This document shows, piece after piece, positions 18,826 through 27,400 of a DNA stretch of 62,407 nt; positions within the stretch are counted from its first letter, which is position 1; each line of letters begins with the position of its first letter. A program made the position numbers and the translations under genes. Below the pieces are notes generated by a model. That model ran no database searches. It was not told where the DNA came from and saw nothing but the letters and a program-made list of their open reading frames with translations. Origin of the DNA: Planctomycetia bacterium (lineage in GTDB: Bacteria > Planctomycetota > Planctomycetia > Pirellulales > UBA1268); contig JAIOPD010000019.1 in NCBI GenBank assembly GCA_021414115.1, positions 1-62,407 on the forward strand. The letters are read 5' to 3'.

Positions 18826-19775
18826 TGAGTTCACCGACCGATTGCATCGTCTGTGGCACGTGCGTGGCCGACCTCATCGTGCGGCCGGTGCCGCTGGAAC
18901 AGCCCGTCGGCGGCGGTCGGCTGTTTCACGTCGACCCGCTCGCCGTCACGACGGGCGGCATCGTCTGCAACACCGGCGTGGCCATGCGCCGGCTCGGCGC
19001 CACGGTCGAGGTCGCCGCCTTCGTCGGCGATGACCTCTGGGGCAGGGAGATTCGCAGCGGACTCTTGGCCGAGGGAATCGTCGTGGAGGCGCTCGAAGGG
19101 CATCCTTCGGCTGCAAGCAGCACGACGGCCGTGCTGATCGACGCCGGCAGCGAGCGGAGTTTCGCCCACCACGTCGGGGCCGCCGGAATGCTCGACCTGG
19201 CGTTCGTTCGTCGTCACGTCGCCCGCTTCGCCCGCAGCCGGATCGCGGTGGTGGGCTACGTGGGCCTGCTGCCGGCGCTCGAACGTGATCTCGTCGAAGC
19301 CGTCGCCTTGATCCGGGACACCGGCTGTCGCGTGGTGCTCGAAACCGGCGGATCCGGTGGTTCGATTCTGGACGTTGCCCCCGCCCTCCGGCACACCGAC
19401 GTCTTCGTTCCGAGCCACGACGAGGCGCGGCACCAGACCGGGCTCGACGACCCGCGCGACATCATCGCCTGCTACCGGGGCCACGGCGCCGCGGGAATCG
19501 TCGGAGTGAAGTGCGGTACGCGGGGCTCCGTCGTGAGTCCCTCGCCCGGCGTGGTCATCGAGGTGCCGTGCATCGTGCCGCCCGCACCTGTCATCGACAC
19601 CACCGGCGCGGGCGATTCGTTTCTGGCCGGCCTGCTCGTGGGGCTGCTCCGCGGCATGCCCGTGGCCGAGGCCGCGCGGCTCGGCGCGGCCACCGCCGCG
19701 TGCTGCGTGACCAGGGCCGGTGCCACGGCCGGGCTCCGTGGATACGACGAGACGCTGCGACTGGCGCGAGGCTGA
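18825..19775 (+). CDS. PfkB-family carbohydrate kinase
   Basis: A 316-residue ribokinase-fold kinase. It begins with CGTCVADLIVRPVP, carries a GGIVCNTGVAMRRLGA substrate block, and ends with the PfkB signature DTTGAGDSFLAGL containing the catalytic Asp. GAGG precedes the ATG, which overlaps the xylR stop. In the position where xylulokinase (XylB, FGGY fold) is expected, this locus has a PfkB kinase. PfkB kinases often phosphorylate ketoses at C1 or act on ribose, fructose or keto-deoxy sugars, so phosphorylation of xylulose at C1 is a possible but untested role. Confidence 0.9.
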   Translation: MSSPTDCIVCGTCVADLIVRPVPLEQPVGGGRLFHVDPLAVTTGGIVCNTGVAMRRLGATVEVAAFVGDDLWGREIRSGLLAEGIVVEALEGHPSAASSTTAVLIDAGSERSFAHHVGAAGMLDLAFVRRHVARFARSRIAVVGYVGLLPALERDLVEAVALIRDTGCRVVLETGGSGGSILDVAPALRHTDVFVPSHDEARHQTGLDDPRDIIACYRGHGAAGIVGVKCGTRGSVVSPSPGVVIEVPCIVPPAPVIDTTGAGDSFLAGLLVGLLRGMPVAEAARLGAATAACCVTRAGATAGLRGYDETLRLARG

Positions 19776-19778
19776 GGC

Positions 19779-22700
19779 TCACGCACGCCGGGTCTGTCGC
19801 TCCCAGGCATCGCGCCAGGCGAGCCAGGCCAGTGGCGTGACCGGCACCAGAGCGTCGACCGGACGGCCAACACCCAGATCGCTGGTGCCGCCGGGCATCT
19901 CGGCATATCCCGCCGTGGCCTCGTCGGCGGCAGCCAAGCGGTGAAAGCCGGCGATGGCCAGCCGCACGGCGACTTGCTGGTCGGCTCGCACCCGGCCCAG
20001 CCAGCCATCCGAAACGACGCGGGAATCGATCCTGCCCTCGTCCTCGACGAGCGCCAGGATGAGAGAACCCGCCTCGATGGCCGCGGAGTCGATCGCGATC
20101 TCGATCCGGCCGACGGCCAACCGAACGGCGGTCACCCGCAGCGCGAGATCGCGGCCGGCGTCGGTACGCTCGACAAGTCCGAACGCATCCCGCTCCACGA
20201 ACGCGGCGATGTCGCGCTCGAGTTCATGGATCTGATGCTCGAGCCGCCGCATCCTCGTCGCCGATCGGCGCTGCGCTGGATCCCGCCCATGGGTCCGCCG
20301 CAGTCGGGCGAAGAGCCGGGGAATCGTGCCCGAATGAAAGCCCGGCGCGAGCAGGCGACGCATCGTCTCGCCGTGGTGCCCAACCTGCACCGGGCGGAGC
20401 GTCGTCGAGCGGTTGGCCGCGTAGAGCCGCCAGTTCTCCTTCAGCTCCCAGGCGAGGAAGCCGAACACGCCGGGAATGCAGGTCGAGACGAACGTCACCG
20501 CCGTGAGCGCCATCCCCTTCTCCATCCCGGTCGCCGCCACGAGCTGGGAGGCGACCACCGGGATCATCGGCACCAGCAACTTATGCGACACCGTCACCAC
20601 GGGAAAGTGCTTGATGGGGTTGAGCTGCGGCTCGATGAGGAGCGTGATGCAAAACCGCACGAAGGCTTCGATGATCGACCAGCCCGCGCCGAGCACCGCC
20701 TTCACCGCAAGCATCAGGCCCGACTCGTCGGAACGGAACCGGAGGCTCTCGTCGACGGCATAGAGGGTGCCCTCGATGAAGTCGACCGCGCGGCGAAAGG
20801 CGTCGATGATCCAGGCGAACAGCCCCACGATCACGTGCAGGTGAAACTGGTGCAGGGCCCGGCCGGCCGTCTCGACCACCTGTTCCTGCATCTGCCGCCC
20901 GAAACGGGAGTTGAGCAGCACGGCGCTCGCGGCAAACACCAGGGGAGCGACCCAGGGCGTCTGCCGCGAGATCCAGCGGCTGTCGTAGGGCAGCAGGAGC
21001 CAGACCAAGAGTGTGACCACCAGCGGGCTCCAGGCGTGGCGGATGAACCACCGCACCGGCGGACTGCGGACGATCCGCTCGAAGACGGGCAGTCGCAGGA
21101 GCCGGCCTGGCAGGCCGATCACGACGAAGTGGACGGCGGCCACGATGCCACGGAGTGCCTGAATCGCAGCCACGCGAACCGCCGGAAGGTGGATCAGCGC
21201 CCAGAGCGCGATCCCGACGGCGAGCATGCGGCCGCGGGTGTAGACGTGCCACATCTCGCCGAGTGAATACTCGGTGATCGGCTCGATGACGTGTTCGAGG
21301 CCGCGCAGGATGATCCACGCACCACCGAACGGCAGCAGGACATGCGTGGTGATCAGGCGACCGACCGACACGCCGAAAAAGGGAGCGCTCAGACGCTGCA
21401 TGGCCGCGAGATACACGGGGGCCTGCCGGTAGACGCCGTCGAGCGAGGCGGCCAGCCGGTCGTCGAGCTCCAGCAGCTGGTCGCCCGCGAGCCACTGCCC
21501 CGGGCCTCGCAGATCGGGAAGCTTCAACTGGTTGCGGGAGATCGCGTCACGCACGCTGCCGAACGAGACGAATCCCCGCTCGGTGATCCCGTCGAGAAGC
21601 TCGTCGACCAGCTTGTCGAGCGCCGCCTCCTCCACGAGGCAGCCGGGAATGAGTCCTGCGTCGTGGATCGCCGTCTCGACACGCGGGCGGAGCGTCTCCC
21701 GGGCGGCGGCGTCGGTCGTCTCCAGGGCCACGCGCATCAGGCGGTCGGCCCGCCGCCGGAGCGGCTCCGTGAGGCCGACTGCAGGCACACGTGCGGCTGC
21801 ATCGACGGCGTGCCGGTGGATGAGCACGAGTCGCTGGCAGGGCAAGGGCGTGGCGAGCGGTCTCTTTCCCAGCGAGAAGAGCCAGCCGAGGAGCTGCGTG
21901 CGGAAGCTCTCTCGTTCCGAGTCCACGCAGATCTTCTGCAGGTCATAGAGCAGCCGGGCCTGCGGCGTCCACGACGAGCCACCCGTCCGCTCCACCAGCC
22001 CGCGGATCACTTCCGCGGCGTCGTCGATCGTCGCCGCATCGAGGTCGAGTGCCCAGCCGAGCCGCCGTGCAAAGGCGTCGATCTGCCGATCGAGTCGCCC
22101 GGTCGCGGGCCGGGCACCCTCCGGCCGCGCCGATGCGGCCCGCCATTCGTCGAGCGCCGCCCGCACCATGTTGCCCCGGAGTGCGGTGCGGTCGGCCTGT
22201 CGCCGGAGCGCCGCCGGCCGTGGCCGAAACCACTCGGGCCAGCGGAACGATGCCGGCCGCTCCTGGGGAGGAGACTGCGGCACCGCGTCGGGATCATGCC
22301 CGTCCGGCAACGCCCGGTCGAGCAGGTCTTCGGCGCCGATGAGCTCGGAGAGCCGGCCCGCGAGCCCGTCGGGGTCGTCGATCGACGGAAACCACGCCCA
22401 CACCGAGTCGGGTGCGAAGCAGCGGAGCTCGAGAAACACCGCGATGAACTCGGCGAAGGTCTCACGCTGGTCGGCTCCAGGCCGCAGCAGGCCCTCCTGC
22501 ACGAGCACCGTCGCCGCCTCGGCCGATGTCGGTCCGAGCCACGTCGCGATCCGCTGCCGGGCGGCCGCGGCCTCCGCCGGATCATCGAGCAGCCGACGGC
22601 TCGCAAGGTCGAGCAGCGCATGGAAGCACAACCGCCAATACTCGCGAAGCAGCGGCTGCACGTCGGCGGTTTCGAATCGCTCGGCATCGGGGCGGGCGAC

Positions 22701-22946
22701 CACCGCGACCGTGTCGGGGAGGTCGGCGGGAAATGCCAGCACGTCGTCCGTGAGCGACGCCAGTCGGCGGGTGCTCATGATCGCGATGTCGCGGTGCGGT
22801 AGCCGGGCCAGACCCAGCGGGAGCTCGTGCTGGGCACGAATGATCCGGCGGACCATCCGCGGCGAGGCAAACACGATCTCCGGCACCGCCGCGCGGATCG
22901 ACTGTTCGACGTGAAACACGTCGAACGCTGGTGGCCGCCCGCTCAT
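19779..22946 (-). CDS. large integral membrane protein of unknown function
   Basis: A 1055-residue protein, not recognised. Residues about 1-520 are soluble, acidic and Arg-rich with an FDVFHVEQSIRAAVPEIVF start. Residues about 525-850 hold several hydrophobic spans (VGRLITTHVLLPFGGAW, MLAVGIALWALIHLP, SPLVVTLLVWLLLP, WVAPLVFAASAVLL, and more). The C-terminal 200 residues are soluble and helical with a coiled-coil-like stretch (RMRRLEHQIHELERDIAAFVE). The ATG overlaps the PPK2 stop by four bases, so the two are translationally coupled. Convergent with the PfkB kinase. A link to polyphosphate or phosphate handling is suggested by context only. Confidence 0.8.
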   Translation of the reverse strand: MSGRPPAFDVFHVEQSIRAAVPEIVFASPRMVRRIIRAQHELPLGLARLPHRDIAIMSTRRLASLTDDVLAFPADLPDTVAVVARPDAERFETADVQPLLREYWRLCFHALLDLASRRLLDDPAEAAAARQRIATWLGPTSAEAATVLVQEGLLRPGADQRETFAEFIAVFLELRCFAPDSVWAWFPSIDDPDGLAGRLSELIGAEDLLDRALPDGHDPDAVPQSPPQERPASFRWPEWFRPRPAALRRQADRTALRGNMVRAALDEWRAASARPEGARPATGRLDRQIDAFARRLGWALDLDAATIDDAAEVIRGLVERTGGSSWTPQARLLYDLQKICVDSERESFRTQLLGWLFSLGKRPLATPLPCQRLVLIHRHAVDAAARVPAVGLTEPLRRRADRLMRVALETTDAAARETLRPRVETAIHDAGLIPGCLVEEAALDKLVDELLDGITERGFVSFGSVRDAISRNQLKLPDLRGPGQWLAGDQLLELDDRLAASLDGVYRQAPVYLAAMQRLSAPFFGVSVGRLITTHVLLPFGGAWIILRGLEHVIEPITEYSLGEMWHVYTRGRMLAVGIALWALIHLPAVRVAAIQALRGIVAAVHFVVIGLPGRLLRLPVFERIVRSPPVRWFIRHAWSPLVVTLLVWLLLPYDSRWISRQTPWVAPLVFAASAVLLNSRFGRQMQEQVVETAGRALHQFHLHVIVGLFAWIIDAFRRAVDFIEGTLYAVDESLRFRSDESGLMLAVKAVLGAGWSIIEAFVRFCITLLIEPQLNPIKHFPVVTVSHKLLVPMIPVVASQLVAATGMEKGMALTAVTFVSTCIPGVFGFLAWELKENWRLYAANRSTTLRPVQVGHHGETMRRLLAPGFHSGTIPRLFARLRRTHGRDPAQRRSATRMRRLEHQIHELERDIAAFVERDAFGLVERTDAGRDLALRVTAVRLAVGRIEIAIDSAAIEAGSLILALVEDEGRIDSRVVSDGWLGRVRADQQVAVRLAIAGFHRLAAADEATAGYAEMPGGTSDLGVGRPVDALVPVTPLAWLAWRDAWERQTRRA

Positions 22947-23839
22947 TCGGCCTCGAGCTGCTTCCGCGCCGCCTCGATCGCCCGCTGCTTCTCGGCATCG
23001 ACTTTCGGCCACTCGAGGCCGAGGTTGCGGATCGTTCCGGCGAGCACCGCGGCCACCACCGCCCGGCTGACCCATTTCTTATCGGCCGGAACGATGTACC
23101 ACGGTGCGTACTCCGTGCTCGTGGCGGCGATCGCCTCCTGGTAGGCCTTCATGTAGTCATCCCAGTGCTGCCGTTCGGCGACGTCCGATGGCGAGAACTT
23201 CCAGTGCTTGTCGGGCTCCTCGATCCGGTCGAGAAACCGCTTCTTCTGCTCTTTTCGCGAGATGTTGAGGAAGAACTTCACGATTGCCGTGCCGTTGCGG
23301 GCGAGGTGCCGCTCGAAGGCGTTGATGTCGTCGAACCGGTCGGCCCAGGTCTTTTTCGAAGCCGCGATGTCCGGGATCCGCTGCGCTTCGAGGAGCTGTT
23401 CGTGCACCCGCACGATCAACACCTCCTCGTAGTAGGAGCGGTTGAAGATGCCGATCCGCCCGCGTTCGGGGAGCCGCTTCATGCACCGCCAGAGAAACGT
23501 GTGATCGAGCTCTTCGGCCGATGGATGCTTGAAACTCGTCACCTCGACGCCCTGCGGGTTGATCCCCGACATGACGTGCTTGATGGCACCGTCCTTTCCG
23601 GCGGCGTCCATCGCCTGAAAGATCACCAGCACGCTCCAGCTGTCGGCCGCCCAGAGGAGTTCCTGCGTCGTCGCGAGATCGGCGACGTCGCTGGCGAGAA
23701 TCTCGGCTGCCGTCTCCTTCCGCTTCTTCTCGGGGATATCGCCGTCACCGGTCCAGGCCGGATCGTGGTCGGCGAGGCGAAACCGCGAGCCCGCCGCGAC
23801 GCGAAACATCTTCTCCACCTGCTGGAAGTCAACTGGCAT
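22943..23839 (-). CDS. ppk2: polyphosphate kinase 2 family protein
   Basis: A 298-residue PPK2 transferring phosphate between polyphosphate and nucleotides. The Walker A loop AMDAAGKD (residues 77-84), the lid block NPQGVEVTSFKHPS and the Walker B region NRSYYEE (133-139) match the family, as do the C-terminal WDDYMKAYQEA and WYIVPADKKWVSR segments. One PPK2 domain and this length suggest class I or III. The chosen ATG begins just before conserved helix 1; an upstream ATG in the same frame runs back towards repeat DNA and is unlikely. It is followed by a coupled large membrane protein. Confidence 0.93.
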   Translation of the reverse strand: MPVDFQQVEKMFRVAAGSRFRLADHDPAWTGDGDIPEKKRKETAAEILASDVADLATTQELLWAADSWSVLVIFQAMDAAGKDGAIKHVMSGINPQGVEVTSFKHPSAEELDHTFLWRCMKRLPERGRIGIFNRSYYEEVLIVRVHEQLLEAQRIPDIAASKKTWADRFDDINAFERHLARNGTAIVKFFLNISRKEQKKRFLDRIEEPDKHWKFSPSDVAERQHWDDYMKAYQEAIAATSTEYAPWYIVPADKKWVSRAVVAAVLAGTIRNLGLEWPKVDAEKQRAIEAARKQLEAE

Positions 23840-23952
23840 GCGTGGTCGCTCCAAGGACTCGCGTCGCCCGTGGAACACGAGGACACGGGAGACTGCAATC
23901 GCCGGCATCATACCGCCCCCCAGTCGCCAAGGGCCACGCCGCGTCTCACTCG

Positions 23953-24368
23953 GGAAGCCCGGAGCGCGAGCGACGGGTAAACGGGTGGCGACCGTGTTGG
24001 CTCCGCGGAGCGGGTTGGGATGGAGGGCGTATCCCCCGCGTTGCCGCTTGGGGCTTCCTGACCGGGAACGGTGCATTTCGTTGCGTGGCAGCGCGGCGTC
24101 CTCGCCGGGAAGCCCGGAGCGCGAGCGACGGGTAAACGGGTGGCGACCGTGTTGGCTCCGCGGAGCGGGTCGGGGTGGAGGGCGTCTACCCCGCGCTCGC
24201 GCTTGGGGCTTCCTGACCGGGAACGGTGCATTTCATTGCGTGGCAGCGCGGCGTCCTCGCCGGGAAGCCCGGAGCGCGAGCGACGGGTAAACGGGTGGCG
24301 ACCGTGTTGGCTCCGCGGAGCGGGTCAGGGTGGAGGGCGTCTACCCCGCGCTCGCGCTTGGGGTTTCC
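23953..24368 (+). repeat. three tandem copies of the 106-bp inverted-repeat element (155-bp unit)
   Basis: Elements start at 23953, 24108 and 24263, exactly 155 bases apart, each 106 bp long and separated by a conserved 49-base spacer (CTGACCGGGAACGGTGCATT... GTCCTCGCCG). Each element has the A arm, the central GCTCCGCGGAGC palindrome and the complement of the B arm. Differences between units are few: the first has CCCCGCGTTGCCG in the B arm, and the third ends in GGGTTTCC. This looks like a recent local duplication of element plus spacer. The array sits in a divergent promoter region. Confidence 0.93.
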
Positions 24369-24440
24369 TGACCGGAACATGGCATTTCGCCGCCAGAGAA
24401 TGCGCACGATCCTTGGGAAGCCACCGGGGTCATCTCCGTT

Positions 24441-24446
24441 TATAGT
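24441..24446 (+). promoter_or_regulatory. possible -10 box of the fused redox gene
   Basis: TATAGT lies 45 bases before the start codon in a GC-rich region. A TTGGGA upstream is 22 bases away, longer than the usual 17, so a -35 element is not convincing. Confidence 0.3.
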
Positions 24447-24491
24447 AGAGCGTCGCCCGGTCGCATGATTCATCGCGAGGAGAATGCACCC

Positions 24492-27400
24492 ATGCCCTGT
24501 ACCCACGTCGCTGACTGCCGTCGTCAGATAGCACAGGCGCTCCTGGCGATCGCCGCCACGTTTGTCGCCGCGCCGGCTACCTTCGCCGTCGATCCGGCGC
24601 TCACGCTCGAGAAGGGCGACCACATCGCCATCATCGGCAACACGCTCGCCGACCGGATGCAGCACTCAGGATGGCTCGAGACCTACGTGCACGCGCTCCA
24701 TCCGGACCTCGACCTCGTATTCCGCAATCTTGGGTTCTCCGGCGACGAACTGAAGAACCGCGTGCGCGAGGACAACTTCGGCACCCCCGACCAATGGCTC
24801 GAGAAGGTGCAGGCCAGCGTGGTCTTCTGCTTCTTCGGCTTCAACGAGGCGTGGCGCGGGCCGGCGGGCCTCGACGGCTTCAAGAAGGACCTCGCCGACA
24901 CGATCGACGGCATGCGGGCCCAGAAATACGACGGCCGGTCGGCACCGCGGCTCGTCTTCTTCTCGCCGATCGCCCACGAAGACTTGAAGAGTCCGCACCT
25001 GCCGGACGGCTCGGCCAACAATACGAACCTCGCCCTCTATACGGCCGCGATGCAGGAAGTCTGCCAGGCCAAGGGCGTTGCCTTCATCGATCTCTTCGCG
25101 GCCACCAAGGAACTTTACGCCAAGGCTGCGAAGCCGCTGACGATGAACGGCATCCACCTCCTCGAGCACGGCGACCGGGCCGTGGCCGAGGTGATCGTCA
25201 AGGATCTCTTCGGGGCCGCGAAGCCGGCCGCCGACGAGCCTGCGGTCGAGAGGCTCCGTCAGGCGATTCTCGACCGCAACTACTACTGGTTCAGCCGCTA
25301 CCGCGTCGTCGATGGCTACAACGTCTTCGGCGGCCGCTCGAAGCTCGCCTGGTTCGGCCAGTCGAACGCCGACGTCATGATGCGCGAGATGGAGATCTTC
25401 GACGTCATGACCGCCAACCGCGACGCGCGGGTATGGGCCGTGGCGAAGGGGGGCGACCTGGTCGTGAAGGACGACAACATCCCGGCGGAGTTGGAAGTGA
25501 AAACCAACATTCCCGGCAAGCTCGAAGGGGGTAAACACGAATACCTCGGCGGTAAGGAGGCGATCGGAAAGATGAAGATCGCCGAGGGGATGGAGGCAAA
25601 TCTGTTCGCCTCGGAGGAGATGTTTCCCGAGCTGGCGAACCCCGTGCAAATGGCGGTGGACACCGACGGACGGATCTTCGCCTCCGTCTGGCCGTCCTAC
25701 CCCCACTGGAACCCGACCGAGCCGCGGCGGGACCGGATCGTCTGCCTGCCCGACGACGACGGCGACGGCGTGGCGGACCGCTGCGTGACGTTCGCCGACG
25801 AACTCAACAGCGTCACCGGGTTCGAGTTCTGGGGAGGCGGCATGCTCGTGGCCGCGCTTCCCGAGATCTGGTTTCTCAAGGACACCGACGGCGACGACAA
25901 GGCGGACGTCAAAATCCGCATGCTGCAGGGGCTCGACAGCGCCGACTCCCATCACTCGGCCAATGCGATGCTCGTCGGCCCGGACGGTTGGCTCTACTGG
26001 TCCCGCGGCGTGTTCAATGTCTCCGCCATGGAGACGCCCACGAAGACGGTCCGCTCGGGCGCTACCGGCGTCCACCGCTTCAATCCACGGACGTTCGAGG
26101 TGGAGTTTCATTTCCCGATCGGCCCCAATCCCCACGGCGACGTCTTCGATCAGTGGGGCTACCAGTTTGCCAACGACGGCACGTCCGGGACGGGCAACTA
26201 CGTCAATATCGGCAAGGGCGTCGGCAACAAACAGTGGTTTCGGAAGCGGGTGCGACCGGTCCCGGCCACAGGGCTCCTGTCGAGCAGCCACTTCCCCGAG
26301 AAGAACCGGGGCAACTTTCTGATCTGCAACTCGATCGGATTTCTCGGCGTGCTCCAGCACGAGATCACGTATGACGGCGCCGACATCACAGCCCGGGAGA
26401 TCGAGCCGATTCTCGTTTCCGACGACCCCAACTTCCGGCCCACCGACCTCGAGATCGGGGCCGATGGCGCGCTCTACGTTTCGGACTGGGCCAATGCGAT
26501 CGTCGGTCACATGCAGCACAACATGCGGGATCCCAACCGCGATCATTCCCATGGCCGCATCTACCGCATCACCGCCACGGGTCGGCCGCTCGTGCCGCCG
26601 GTCAGACTCAAGGGAAAGCCGATTCAAGACGTCTGCCAGCAGGCCTTCTTTGCCAAGGAAAACACGACCCGCTATCGCGGCCGGCTCGAGCTCAGTGGCC
26701 GGCCCGCGGACGAGGTGGTGTCGCAGGTCGGCTCGTGGACGAAGTCGCTCGATCCGGCGAAGCCGGACGACGCCCAGGCGCTGCTCGAATGCCTCTGGGT
26801 GTTCGAGGAACAACGCGTGCCGAACGAGGATCTGTTGAAGCGGGTCTTCGCCGCCGGCGAGCCGCGGGTGCGTGCCGCCGCGATCCGGACGCTTGGTCAC
26901 TGGGGACCGCAGATTGCCGGCTGGGAGCCACTCTTGCTCGCCGCGGCCACGGATTCCGCGGCGCTGGTGCGGGCGGAGGCCGTGAAGGCGGCTGTCTCGT
27001 TCGAAGGGGCCGCCCCGGCCGAGACGATCTTCGAAGTCGCCACGCGTCCGCTCGACCCGGAGCTCGACACGGTCCTGAAATACGCCCGTGGCAAAATCAA
27101 CGTCGATAAGGTCGTGGCCGACGCGCTCGCCGCGAAGCAGCCGCTCTCGAAAGCGGCGCGGGCCTTTGTCCTCGCGAACTCAAACGCCGACCTTCTGCTC
27201 AAGCTCGAGCGTACAGAGGACGTCTGTCAGGCGATTCTCAGTCGTCAGGATGCGTCGGTCGATGCCCTGCGGCAGGCCCTCGCCGGCCTCGCGGATATCC
27301 GTAAAACCAGTTCCCTGCCCACGCTCCTGCAGCTGATCCGTGACCGCGACGCGGCGGGCAAGCCCGACTCACTCGACGGGCTCTCGAAGCTGCTCGCCGA

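Larger units (their letters stand above)
23840..24491. other. divergent intergenic region with tandem repeat array
   Basis: About 650 bases between ppk2 and the fused redox gene. Two thirds is a three-unit tandem array described separately. The 120 bases before the redox gene hold the only promoter-like sequence noticed here and the strong GAGGAGA ribosome-binding site that fixes that gene's start. Confidence 0.6.

Noticed and set aside
23953-24368. Tandem repeat array considered as CRISPR
   Set aside because: Units are 155 bp with near-identical spacers and internal inverted repeats. No short direct repeats with unique spacers and no cas genes.
23842-24445. Short frames reading through the repeat elements
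   Set aside because: The frames (GSPERERRVNGW-type translations) are artefacts of the repeat sequence, present in several frames and on both strands.
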